A stretch of 6,925 nucleotides of DNA, from assembly GCA_007131845.1 (NCBI GenBank), contig SLPT01000204.1:1-6925 (forward strand). The letters are read 5' to 3'. A program made the translations under genes and the position numbers. Each line of letters opens with the position of its first letter. Within the stretch, counting starts at the first letter, position 1. The notes beneath the pieces are model-generated. The model saw only the letters and a program-made list of their open reading frames with translations. It had not been told where the DNA came from and made no database searches. The stretch is from Desulfobacteraceae bacterium. GTDB taxonomy: Bacteria > Desulfobacterota > Desulfobacteria > Desulfobacterales > Desulfosalsimonadaceae. Positions 1 to 6,204 of this stretch are shown here, piece by piece.

Positions 1-27
1 GAAATTGAAAAGATTTTAGTTGGTTAT

Positions 28-114
28 TATCCGTGTCAATCTGTGTGATCTGTGGCCATGATTTTCGCTTTTCTGTGTTTTTAAGCCCACAGATCACACA
101 GATTGACACGGATA
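28..114. repeat. Long inverted repeat, 28-bp perfect arms
   Basis: Bases 28-55 and 87-114 are perfect reverse complements, separated by a 31-base AT-rich loop (56-86). Each arm is itself made of near-repeats of about nine bases; the right arm reads as CACAGATCA, CACAGATTGA, CACGGATA. The repeat lies beyond the permease terminator and outside any gene. It could form a strong hairpin in RNA or a cruciform in DNA. No T-run directly follows either arm, so it is not a typical intrinsic terminator. From memory, CACAGATTnACACGGAT-type repeats are frequent between genes in environmental bacteria, so this is probably one copy of a dispersed palindromic repeat. That is recollection and was not tested here. 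Confidence 0.9.
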
Positions 115-189
115 CCTAAATTGAGTTTAGAGGATAATAACCGGCCTCAATGTAAGCTGCCAGCATGGAATGCCGCCGGCATGGAATGG

Positions 190-232
190 AAAAAGAGGGC
201 TGCGCGCCGATGCATGGGCAGCGGCGCGCAGC
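190..232 (-). terminator. Rho-independent terminator of the permease gene
   Basis: Read on the minus strand, an 11-bp perfect GC-rich stem (GCTGCGCGCCG at 232-222 and its complement at 209-199) encloses a 12-base loop. It is followed by CCTCTTTTT (198-190). This is the classic intrinsic terminator form. The stem begins about 25 bases after the permease stop codon, so it closes that transcript. Confidence 0.9.
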
Positions 233-256
233 AGAGATGGGAATGGGGTTTGAAGG

Positions 257-1636
257 CTACTCTACGCCGGATTCCGCCTTTTTGGGGGGTGCATCCGGGT
301 TTTCCATGATCCCGGGAACATAGCGGATCAGAAGCATGAAATACAGCAGCACGCCGAGACCCAGGCCCCAGGCGGGTCCGAACTTGGCGATAAGCATGCC
401 CACGAAAAAGGCGTATCCCTGGCTGGCCGGCGTCTTGACCATGGAGATGGAGATGTAGGCGCAGGCAAAGCCGGTGAGGATCAGCGTAATGGACAACGCC
501 ACCGGAAGCAGCGGTTGCATGAAAGTAACCACCGGCACCAGGAAGATCAGAAGGAATGCCGGCCAGTACCAGTTAACGGTTGCGGTGAATATGGAATCCA
601 GATTCTTCCGGCCGGCCTTGTAGCGTTCGACCATGAATACCTGAACGCCCGTCCATACCGGTCCGTGCATCGCGATGAAAGGGCCCGCGGAAAGGAGCTG
701 GCCGATGTTCCGGAGTGCCAGGATGATGTGGGAGCGGGTGTTGTCCATTTCGATTTTTTCATCCGGCCGCGCGCTGTTTGCATCATCCAGAAGGGTGGTG
801 GCCAGAACCAGGTCGCCGAACACGAAGATGTAGATCATGACGGCCAGGGGAAACGCCTGGACATAAAGATCCCATGACGGCCATCCCACGAAAAACGGCG
901 ATACGGATGTCACGTATTCGCCAAGCTGCGGAATGTGAAGGCCCCATCGTATGGCAAAGGAAAGCTCGCCCGTAAGCGGCCCCACCACTGCGGCCACCAG
1001 GAATCCCACCAGAAGCGCCATGGAGGCCATGAAGCTGAAGGCCTTGTTTTTCTGCTTGGCATATCCGAACCAGATGGAAAACATTAAAAAAATCACCACG
1101 CCCCATACCACCGGAAGCGTGATCGGCATGGTTTCGAGGCGGTCGAACTCGGAGGTGAATGCCGCGATGGCGCCCGCAAAGATGATCGCGGCCCGGAGTT
1201 CCACCGGTATCCATTTGAAAAAAGCGGAGCCCAGACCCGTCACGGCAAAGAACAGGAAGATCGCGGACAGGCACATCGTCAGCGCAATCATTGCATGGAT
1301 TGCGGGTACGCCGGGCTCGAATCCCGAAAGAAAAACGATCACCAGGGGGAGCGCCGCCGTGATCCATCCCGGGGCGTAGGGTTCGCCCAGGAGCACGACC
1401 GGCACGAACCAGAGCCAGAACAGCTGGATCAGGACTATCGACCATGCAACGTCGAAGGGAACGTTGAAAAAATTCATGGTCAGGGCGGCCACGACGCCGC
1501 CGGTGGCAGTGGTGAGCAGTCCGCCCTGGATGATCTCGGGCAGGGACAGATTGACGTGGATACCCGGTATACGGGTCGTAAACATTCCCCAGCGTAAACC
1601 GGGCTGGGGTTCCCCGTCTTTTCTCTTGATGGCCAT
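257..1636 (-). CDS. Polytopic inner-membrane permease, UraA-fold / NCS2-like
   Basis: The 459-residue protein has about 13-14 hydrophobic segments between residues 34 and 438 and short polar ends, so it is an inner-membrane transporter. The region 265-330 resembles the core of NCS2 (nucleobase/ascorbate, SLC23-type) carriers. It has a membrane segment ending in FGDLVLAT (273-280), like the TM8 'GD' motif, then a charged loop (284-303), an amphipathic LALRNIGQLLSAGPF (306-320), and HGPVWTGV (324-331) where carriers of this fold have the TM10 substrate loop. The length suits the family. The substrate is unknown, and the usual NCS2 Q/E-x-E signature is not obvious, so a divergent uptake carrier for an organic anion or nucleobase-like compound is possible. 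The ATG start is supported by GAAGGAGGAG a few bases upstream (1640-1649). The gene stands alone, with its own upstream repeat block (1758-1808) and a terminator. Confidence 0.7.
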   Translation of the reverse strand: MAIKRKDGEPQPGLRWGMFTTRIPGIHVNLSLPEIIQGGLLTTATGGVVAALTMNFFNVPFDVAWSIVLIQLFWLWFVPVVLLGEPYAPGWITAALPLVIVFLSGFEPGVPAIHAMIALTMCLSAIFLFFAVTGLGSAFFKWIPVELRAAIIFAGAIAAFTSEFDRLETMPITLPVVWGVVIFLMFSIWFGYAKQKNKAFSFMASMALLVGFLVAAVVGPLTGELSFAIRWGLHIPQLGEYVTSVSPFFVGWPSWDLYVQAFPLAVMIYIFVFGDLVLATTLLDDANSARPDEKIEMDNTRSHIILALRNIGQLLSAGPFIAMHGPVWTGVQVFMVERYKAGRKNLDSIFTATVNWYWPAFLLIFLVPVVTFMQPLLPVALSITLILTGFACAYISISMVKTPASQGYAFFVGMLIAKFGPAWGLGLGVLLYFMLLIRYVPGIMENPDAPPKKAESGVE

Positions 1637-1755
1637 GCGCTCCTCCTTCAGGTTTGGTTTGTTGCGGTCCCGTAAGCAAGGCGGGTACAGGTGAAACAGC
1701 GGTTCAGAATGGACAGGATCTTACAATGGGGGGCGTTGGGGGCCAATCGGCGCAC

Positions 1756-1808
1756 AGACCAAATGCCTATAAAGGAATAGACCAAATCCCTGTAAGTAAA
1801 TCACCTAG
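1756..1808 (-). promoter_or_regulatory. Putative operator block upstream of the permease
   Basis: This lies 120-172 bases upstream of the permease start. On the plus strand it contains two direct repeats of AGACCAAATsCCTrTAA (1756-1772 and 1779-1795; 15 of 17 identical, 23-bp period, about two helical turns). It then has an imperfect 17-bp palindrome GTAAGTAAATCACCTAG (1792-1808). The part 1758-1808 aligns without a gap to 6109-6159 upstream of the stress-protein gene. Matches there are 14/22 in the left part, 7/7 in GACCAAA, 0/5 in the spacer and 14/17 in the palindrome. Two copies in the same orientation relative to their genes argue for a transcription-factor site. Binding by the neighbouring response regulator is inference. 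No convincing -35/-10 pair or sigma-54 site was found. Confidence 0.65.
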
Positions 1809-1855
1809 CAGGGTATGAATTCGTTTGCTTACGCTTCCTGTTCCGTAAACTGAGC

Positions 1856-2569
1856 TCAACTCTGGTGTTCAGCAGGATCGAAAGCGGTATCGGGAGAGGG
1901 TTCGGGGGATTCGTACATGCCGGTTTCGGCCCAGAGTACCGCGAATTTGACCAGTTCGCTGCCATGCTTCAGGCAGAGTTTCTGCTTGATGCGTTCGCGG
2001 TGGGTTCCGACGGTCTTGACGCTGACATTGAGCCGGGATGCGATCTCACCGGAGGTGAATCCGCTGCCGATCAGCTGGAAGATTTCCCGCTCCCGGTCGG
2101 TCAGCCGGTGGACGGGGGATCGGTTGACGGTTTCCGGATTTTTCCGGAAATTGTTCAGGATATTGCCCATGATCTTTTCACTGACGTATATATCACCGCC
2201 GAGAATCCGCCGGATAGCATGCACCACGGATTCGGATGCCTCATGTTTCATCACATATCCCATGGCCCCGGCATGGAGGCATCTTTCGGCATGAAGCCCC
2301 TCGTCGTGCATTGAAAGAACGAGAACGAGGATTTTCTTTCTTCCCCGGGCGAGCTCCCGGACCAGGTCGATGCCGTTGGAGTCCTTAAGGGACAGATCGA
2401 CGATCACCATGTCGGGCTGGAGTTCCCGGATGCGGTCTCGCGCATCATTTACGTCGCTGGCATTTCCGCATACCACCAGGTCCTTTTCCTGGTTGATCAG
2501 TTCACTCATGCCCATGCGGAAGATGGGGTGATCTTCTACGATCATGATTCGCGTCTTTGTTTCGTTCAC
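1856..2569 (-). CDS. LuxR-type (NarL/FixJ) response regulator
   Basis: This 237-residue cytoplasmic regulator has a receiver domain at about residues 6-125: acidic pair E12-D13, phospho-acceptor D58 in VIVDLSLKDSNG, S86 in the switch position and K108. A GerE/LuxR helix-turn-helix follows at about 152-215, with LTDREREIFQLI (156-167) and the recognition helix SVKTVGTHRERIKQKL (183-198). Length and order are standard for the family. Phosphorylated by the kinase encoded just upstream, it should bind DNA, probably as a dimer. The start is GTG, giving the usual short lead-in to the receiver; only a weak GGGCC precedes it. An internal ATG at codon 9 would cut into the first beta strand. The 3' tail (about 220-237) is acidic and proline-containing. 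A 146-bp palindrome separates it from the kinase, ending about 22 bases before the GTG. Confidence 0.95.
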   Translation of the reverse strand: MNETKTRIMIVEDHPIFRMGMSELINQEKDLVVCGNASDVNDARDRIRELQPDMVIVDLSLKDSNGIDLVRELARGRKKILVLVLSMHDEGLHAERCLHAGAMGYVMKHEASESVVHAIRRILGGDIYVSEKIMGNILNNFRKNPETVNRSPVHRLTDREREIFQLIGSGFTSGEIASRLNVSVKTVGTHRERIKQKLCLKHGSELVKFAVLWAETGMYESPEPSPDTAFDPAEHQS

Positions 2570-2591
2570 GATGCAGGCCCTTTTTTATAGG

Positions 2592-2737
2592 TAGTGACCA
2601 AACGAAAACCAGGATTTCTCGTCAATGTCAAGGCCGGCGAAAATTTTAAACCCAAGGAATACCGGACGTATTGTGAGGATTAAAATTTGAGCCGTACGCA
2701 GAGATTGGCGAAAATGACGGTTTTGGTTCAGGCATTA
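2592..2737. repeat. 146-bp concentric palindrome, MITE-like fold-back element
   Basis: The whole stretch is one imperfect palindrome centred near 2664.5. The outer arms (2592-2626 and 2704-2737) pair at about 24 Watson-Crick positions over 35, with one small bulge. Inside are GGC/GCC (2636-2638, 2691-2693), a perfect AAATTTTAA/TTAAAATTT (2641-2649, 2680-2688) and a central AATAC/GTATT hairpin (2658-2662, 2668-2672). Both ends carry TA, as in TA-target insertions. It has no coding capacity. The right arm closely matches 5453-5489 near the end of the stress-protein gene, so this is a repeated element and not a chance hairpin. It fills most of the gap between kinase and regulator genes and overlaps the kinase's last codons. 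In RNA it would form a long stem that could affect regulator expression or mRNA decay; that effect is inference. Confidence 0.8.
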
Positions 2738-5301
2738 TGTATTTCCAGTGTCACAACCGTACCACCCGTTTTTCCGGGTGAAATATCGATGAAGCCGTTG
2801 ATGCGGCTTGCCCGGTATTCCATGATTTTCAGTCCCATTCCCGGTTTTTCCGGATGCTTCGGAATGCCGGAGCCGTCGTCTGATACCGTCAGAAGAATGC
2901 CGTCTCGGTTCGCCACGAGTCTCAGCCCGATGTTTTTCGCTCCGGAATGCCGGGCGGCGTTGTGCACGGCTTCGTGGGCGATGCAGTAGATATGGGTCGC
3001 CGTCTGGTTATCGTCAAGGGGCTTCTCCATCTCGCAGCTGCAGCGGCAATGGATTTTGAAAACATCTTCGACGTAGCTCGCCAGTTCATACAGGCTGCTG
3101 TCGAAGCCGTGATCGGAGAGGTTGACCGGGCAAAGTCCCCGGGAGAGGCGCCGGGTTTTTTCGATGGATTGGCGGATCAGCTCACGGATCCGGTCCATTT
3201 CGGAGGCTTCCGCGAGACCTTTTGCCTCGATCTTGTTTTTGAGGATCTTGCTGAGCACCTCGATGCCGATCAACTGGGGGCAAAGATCGTCGTGTAGGTC
3301 CAGGCCGACTTTATGGCGCTCCCTTTCGCTGATATCGATGATTTCCCTCTCCAGTCGCCTGGTTTCCGTGTGATCCTCGAAAACGGCGAATATGCATGGT
3401 TCTCCCCAGAGCATTAGCGATTCTGCAGAAATTACGCCCAGGCGCACCTCTCCGGCGCTTGTCACAAACTCGAATTCCCGGTTTTTGATTTTTTCCTGCC
3501 GCCGCAGGGTTCCGATCAGGCGGCGCCCCTCGGCCTTATCCCGGAAAAACCCGAGAGACAGGATGCTTTTGCCGATCACCTCCAGAAGCGAGCGTCCCGT
3601 GAAATTCAGGAAACTGTCGTTTACATTGATCAGGCGGCCGTCACCGATGGATGCGATGAAAATGCCGGAGGGGCTGCATCGGAATGCCTTGGAAAACATC
3701 TCCTCGGACATTCGCAGCGCGCGTTCGGACCGGACGCGCTCGGTGACATCGCGCAGAACCCCTCGGAATCCCGCGAGCCCGCCGGCCTTGTCTGTAATGG
3801 GGGAGATGGATGCCTCGAAGGATCCCATGGTGCCGTCCGCACGGATCAACTCCCAGTCCTCCGCCCGGTTGACGCGCCCGGTGTTGCGGACTTTTCCCAG
3901 GGTCGTCAGGATCCGGACCTGGTTTTTCCTGTCGGTGAAGTCGTAAAGGCTGCCGGCGGCAGGCGTGTCGCCGGAATAGCCCAGAATCCTGTTCATGGAT
4001 TCGTTTGTAAAGACCAATGCGCCGTCCGGGTCGATCTCGAAGTATCCCTCATCGATTCGTTTCAGGATGGTCCGGTATTTTTCCTCGCTTTCGCGCAGGG
4101 CCTCGCCGGTTTTTCTGTGGCTCTGTATTTCATTTTCCAGGTGGGCGTTGTATCGCTGGAGCTTTGCCATGAATTCGTTGAAATACCGGGTCAACTGTCC
4201 CACTTCATTGTTGGAGCGGACGGGGCTTCGGACGCTGAAATCCCCGGCGCCGCCCCGGTGGAATCGGTCCATGAGGATTCTGAGGGGCCTGGTGATGGAT
4301 TGGCTGATCCACAGAGACGTGGGGAGTATAAGGCCGATGGAGGCCAGGATCGTCAGGATGATGATGTTGCGAACCGTCGTAAGCGGCGCGTAGAGCTCAT
4401 CCAGGTAACAAGACGAGGCAACGATCCAGTCGTATTCCGGCAGATGATTGAAGATGACGAGCTTGTCCCGGAACGCCTCTTCTCCCGGATTTTTCCATGA
4501 ATAGGTCATCTTGCCGCTGCGGGTGTCCACAATCTCGTGGACGAAGGGATTTCCCTCCATATCCTCGGCGTGCAGGTAGTTGCCTTCGAGGCTTGGATGG
4601 ATGATCATGTTGCCGGATGTGTCGAACACGTAGGCATAGCCGGATTTCCCGAAGCGCAGGGAGAGGATGCTCTCCCGGAAATCCTCCACATTGATCAGTT
4701 CGCGGAACTCCTCCCGGTAGGTGCTGACGGAGATGATCCAGTCCCACGGCTCGAAGTAGGTCATGAAAAGGGCCTTGGGCCGTTTCTCGTCCTCGCCCGG
4801 GTTTTTCCATTCGTATTCGAGATAGCCTTCCCGCCGGGTAATCTGGTCCTGCACGAAGCGGTGGGACAAAAAACTCTGGCCGGCAACCCCTTGTTTGGGA
4901 TGTTCGATGGCGATGCCGTCGCTGCTGGCGCAATAGATGTAGCCCGTCTTGCCGATCGTCTGAGAGAACAGGACGGAGCGGGCGAGCTCCTTGGCTTCTT
5001 TTTCCGTTATGCGCCCCGAAACATAATCCGCGTGTATGTATTCCACGATTTCCCGGTTTTTTTCCGCCACCGCACGCAGGTGGTTTTTGATGGATACATC
5101 GGCTGCGGTCCGGACCATGTTAAGGACGGTCTTGGTCGTGTTGTTAAGCTCGTTTTCGATGTTTCTTTCAATGGTGTATTTGACCTGAAAATAGATGAAG
5201 GCCCCTCCGAAGAGGGTGGCGGCAATGAAAATGGAGGTATAGCTGGCAACCAACCTGGACCGGATGCGCATATCCCGGAAAAATCGTGCAATCATATGCA
5301 A
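2728..5301 (-). CDS. Membrane sensor histidine kinase, tandem Cache-HAMP-PAS-PAS-HisKA_3-HATPase
   Basis: The 857-residue protein has a membrane segment at about 20-38 and a periplasmic sensor at about 40-305. Another membrane segment (311-332), HAMP (about 333-385), a coiled linker, PAS1 (about 405-518) and PAS2 (about 532-645) follow. The HisKA_3 dimerisation/phosphotransfer helix is at about 655-720, with predicted phospho-histidine H670 in DLHDDLCPQ. The ATPase domain is at about 768-855: N-box HEAVHNAARHSG with E777 and N781, VSDDGSGIP with D808, and GMGLKIMEYR. The sensor holds two related Cache-type modules, GKTGYIYCASSDG (118-130 region) with WKNPGE (165-170), and GKSGYAYVFDTSGN with WKNPGE (269-274). 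It should sense a small extracytoplasmic ligand and phosphorylate the regulator downstream. The first start is TTG (5301), with AGG five bases before it. An ATG two codons on (5295) is the alternative, and both have weak ribosome sites. The last two codons and the TGA lie in the palindromic element. Confidence 0.95.
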   Translation of the reverse strand: MHMIARFFRDMRIRSRLVASYTSIFIAATLFGGAFIYFQVKYTIERNIENELNNTTKTVLNMVRTAADVSIKNHLRAVAEKNREIVEYIHADYVSGRITEKEAKELARSVLFSQTIGKTGYIYCASSDGIAIEHPKQGVAGQSFLSHRFVQDQITRREGYLEYEWKNPGEDEKRPKALFMTYFEPWDWIISVSTYREEFRELINVEDFRESILSLRFGKSGYAYVFDTSGNMIIHPSLEGNYLHAEDMEGNPFVHEIVDTRSGKMTYSWKNPGEEAFRDKLVIFNHLPEYDWIVASSCYLDELYAPLTTVRNIIILTILASIGLILPTSLWISQSITRPLRILMDRFHRGGAGDFSVRSPVRSNNEVGQLTRYFNEFMAKLQRYNAHLENEIQSHRKTGEALRESEEKYRTILKRIDEGYFEIDPDGALVFTNESMNRILGYSGDTPAAGSLYDFTDRKNQVRILTTLGKVRNTGRVNRAEDWELIRADGTMGSFEASISPITDKAGGLAGFRGVLRDVTERVRSERALRMSEEMFSKAFRCSPSGIFIASIGDGRLINVNDSFLNFTGRSLLEVIGKSILSLGFFRDKAEGRRLIGTLRRQEKIKNREFEFVTSAGEVRLGVISAESLMLWGEPCIFAVFEDHTETRRLEREIIDISERERHKVGLDLHDDLCPQLIGIEVLSKILKNKIEAKGLAEASEMDRIRELIRQSIEKTRRLSRGLCPVNLSDHGFDSSLYELASYVEDVFKIHCRCSCEMEKPLDDNQTATHIYCIAHEAVHNAARHSGAKNIGLRLVANRDGILLTVSDDGSGIPKHPEKPGMGLKIMEYRASRINGFIDISPGKTGGTVVTLEIHNA

Positions 5302-5442
5302 ACACGCCTATTGTGACTGTATCGGGCCGGGGGCGAACAGCATCATGCAGCAACGCCCAAAAAGATACCATACCACGAATTTCCATCAAACAGGAGTCCG
5401 CAGGGAAAAATCCGGGGCGATCGCATGTAAGAAATTGCTATT

Positions 5443-5489
5443 ATGTGCCCGAAAAATTGGCGGAAAAGACGGTTTTCGTTCGGGCACTA
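5443..5489. repeat. Short stem-loop, deletion relative of the 146-bp palindrome
   Basis: GTGCCCGAA (5445-5453) and TTCGGGCAC (5479-5487) form a perfect 9-bp stem around a 25-base loop. The right part (5453-5494) matches the right arm of the 2592-2737 element (2702-2743) at 34 of 42 positions without gaps. The left end repeats the outer tip of the same terminal repeat. This is what an internally deleted copy would look like. It overlaps the stress-protein stop codon (TAG, 5489-5487) just as the larger copy overlaps the kinase stop. The stem may act as a 3' mRNA stabiliser or weak terminator, but no U-tract follows on the minus strand. Confidence 0.75.
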
Positions 5490-6008
5490 TTTATCCAGGC
5501 GGATGGTTAATACCGGTGTATGGGATTTGCGAAGGACCCTGCGGGTCGTGGACCCGATCAGATCCTGCAAAAGGCCGTGGCCATGGGATCCCATGACGAT
5601 CAGGTCGCTGTTTCTCTCTTTTGCCGTTTCGATGATTTTTTCAACGGGGTCGCCGAACAGGACCAGCACTTCATCCGTTGCAAACGCCTGCCCCTGCGCC
5701 TCGGACTTGACGTTTTCGGCGAACTGTGTGAGTGCGTCCCGGACGATCACATTGTCCCTGCTTTTGCCGGTAAGCGACTGGCGGGCTTCCCGCACGTGCC
5801 GCTCCTGTATGGTTTTCCACTGTTCTTCCATCAGCATTCCGGCCAACTGCGACTCGACTGCATCGTAGTCTTCTATGACGTGGAGAATGGTAATCTTTGC
5901 ATTGTAGAGATTGGCAAGGCTGACGGCATAGGAAAAGGCGTGCAGCGCGGTGTCGGACAGATCGGTCGTGTACAGGATGTTTTTGATATCGATTTGTTTG
6001 ATTTTCAT
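5487..6008 (-). CDS. Universal stress protein (UspA family)
   Basis: This 173-residue single-domain cytoplasmic protein has the alpha/beta Usp fold. It shows strand 1 with ILYTTDLSDTALHAFSYA (11-28; D16 is the usual ATP-contacting acid), KITILHVIE (38-46), a helical insert (about 50-80), LVLFGDPVEKI (115-125), and the nucleotide-binding signature VMGSHGHGLLQDLIGSTTRRVL (138-159). The signature is usually G-x2-G-x9-G-S/T. Here G140, G143, G152 and S153 give only eight residues between the last two glycines, so the loop is one residue short. ATP binding is likely but not certain. Such proteins modulate survival under stress and partner with varied systems. The ATG is supported by AGGAGA (6016-6021), seven bases upstream. 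A repeat block shared with the permease lies 101-151 bases upstream. The kinase gene follows after 185 bases. Confidence 0.93.
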   Translation of the reverse strand: MKIKQIDIKNILYTTDLSDTALHAFSYAVSLANLYNAKITILHVIEDYDAVESQLAGMLMEEQWKTIQERHVREARQSLTGKSRDNVIVRDALTQFAENVKSEAQGQAFATDEVLVLFGDPVEKIIETAKERNSDLIVMGSHGHGLLQDLIGSTTRRVLRKSHTPVLTIRLDK

Positions 6009-6108
6009 GGTTCATTCTCCTGTTCGGATGGGGTTGCTGGAAAGGCGCGGAAAACCCGTGCTGCAATAACCATAAAGCCAAAATCCGCGGCGGTAAATCA
6101 GCAGGAAA

Positions 6109-6159
6109 ACCATTCGCGAATACAGGAAACGACCAAACAGGAGTAGGTGAATCACCTAC
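6109..6159 (-). promoter_or_regulatory. Putative operator block upstream of the stress-protein gene
   Basis: The core is a perfect 17-bp palindrome GTAGGTGAATCACCTAC (6143-6159, centre base 6151). It is preceded on the plus strand by GACCAAA (6131-6137) five bases away and by ATTCGCGAAT (6112-6121), itself palindromic. The 51 bases match 1758-1808 upstream of the permease at 35 positions with no gap. Relative to each minus-strand gene the order and spacing are the same: palindrome, five bases, TTTGGTC, then the start codon about 140-165 bases from the palindrome centre. It also sits about 118 bases upstream of the divergent plus-strand gene. It is likely a dimeric regulator site. Which protein binds is not shown by sequence. 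Confidence 0.7.
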
Positions 6160-6204
6160 TTTTCAGGCGGCCCAGCCGGCATGGAACAAAAATCTTGACT
6201 AATG

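Noticed and set aside
103..309. Small plus-strand open frame (68 codons) at the left end
   Set aside because: It starts inside the inverted repeat arm, crosses the terminator, and runs into the permease gene antisense; no ribosome site.
783..1679. Second minus-strand open frame (298 codons) overlapping the permease
   Set aside because: It is rich in R, G, P and H, as expected for an out-of-frame reading of GC-rich DNA. The other frame encodes a coherent membrane protein with a good ribosome site.
1728..1742. Two G-runs (GGGGGG and GGGGG) upstream of the permease, considered as a G-quadruplex
   Set aside because: Only two runs are present, so a canonical intramolecular quadruplex cannot form.
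1827..1850. TTACG/CGTAA inverted repeat just after the regulator gene as a terminator
   Set aside because: The stem is only about 5 bp and no T-run follows on the minus strand.
2584..2612. TATAAA on the minus strand just before the regulator gene as a -10 box
   Set aside because: No acceptable -35 lies at 16-18 bases, and it sits under 20 bases from the start codon.
4537..5316. Long plus-strand open frame (259 codons) opposite the kinase gene
   Set aside because: It is antisense to the well-supported kinase, has no recognisable domain, and arises from the codon bias of the real gene.
5387..5397. CAAACAGGAGT upstream of the kinase, identical to 6134-6144 in the usp operator block
   Set aside because: Only 11 bases match and the adjoining palindrome is absent, so I do not call a third operator; chance is possible.
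5520..6146. Plus-strand open frame (208 codons) opposite the stress-protein gene
   Set aside because: It is a shadow of the Usp coding frame and also runs across its regulatory region; no family resemblance.
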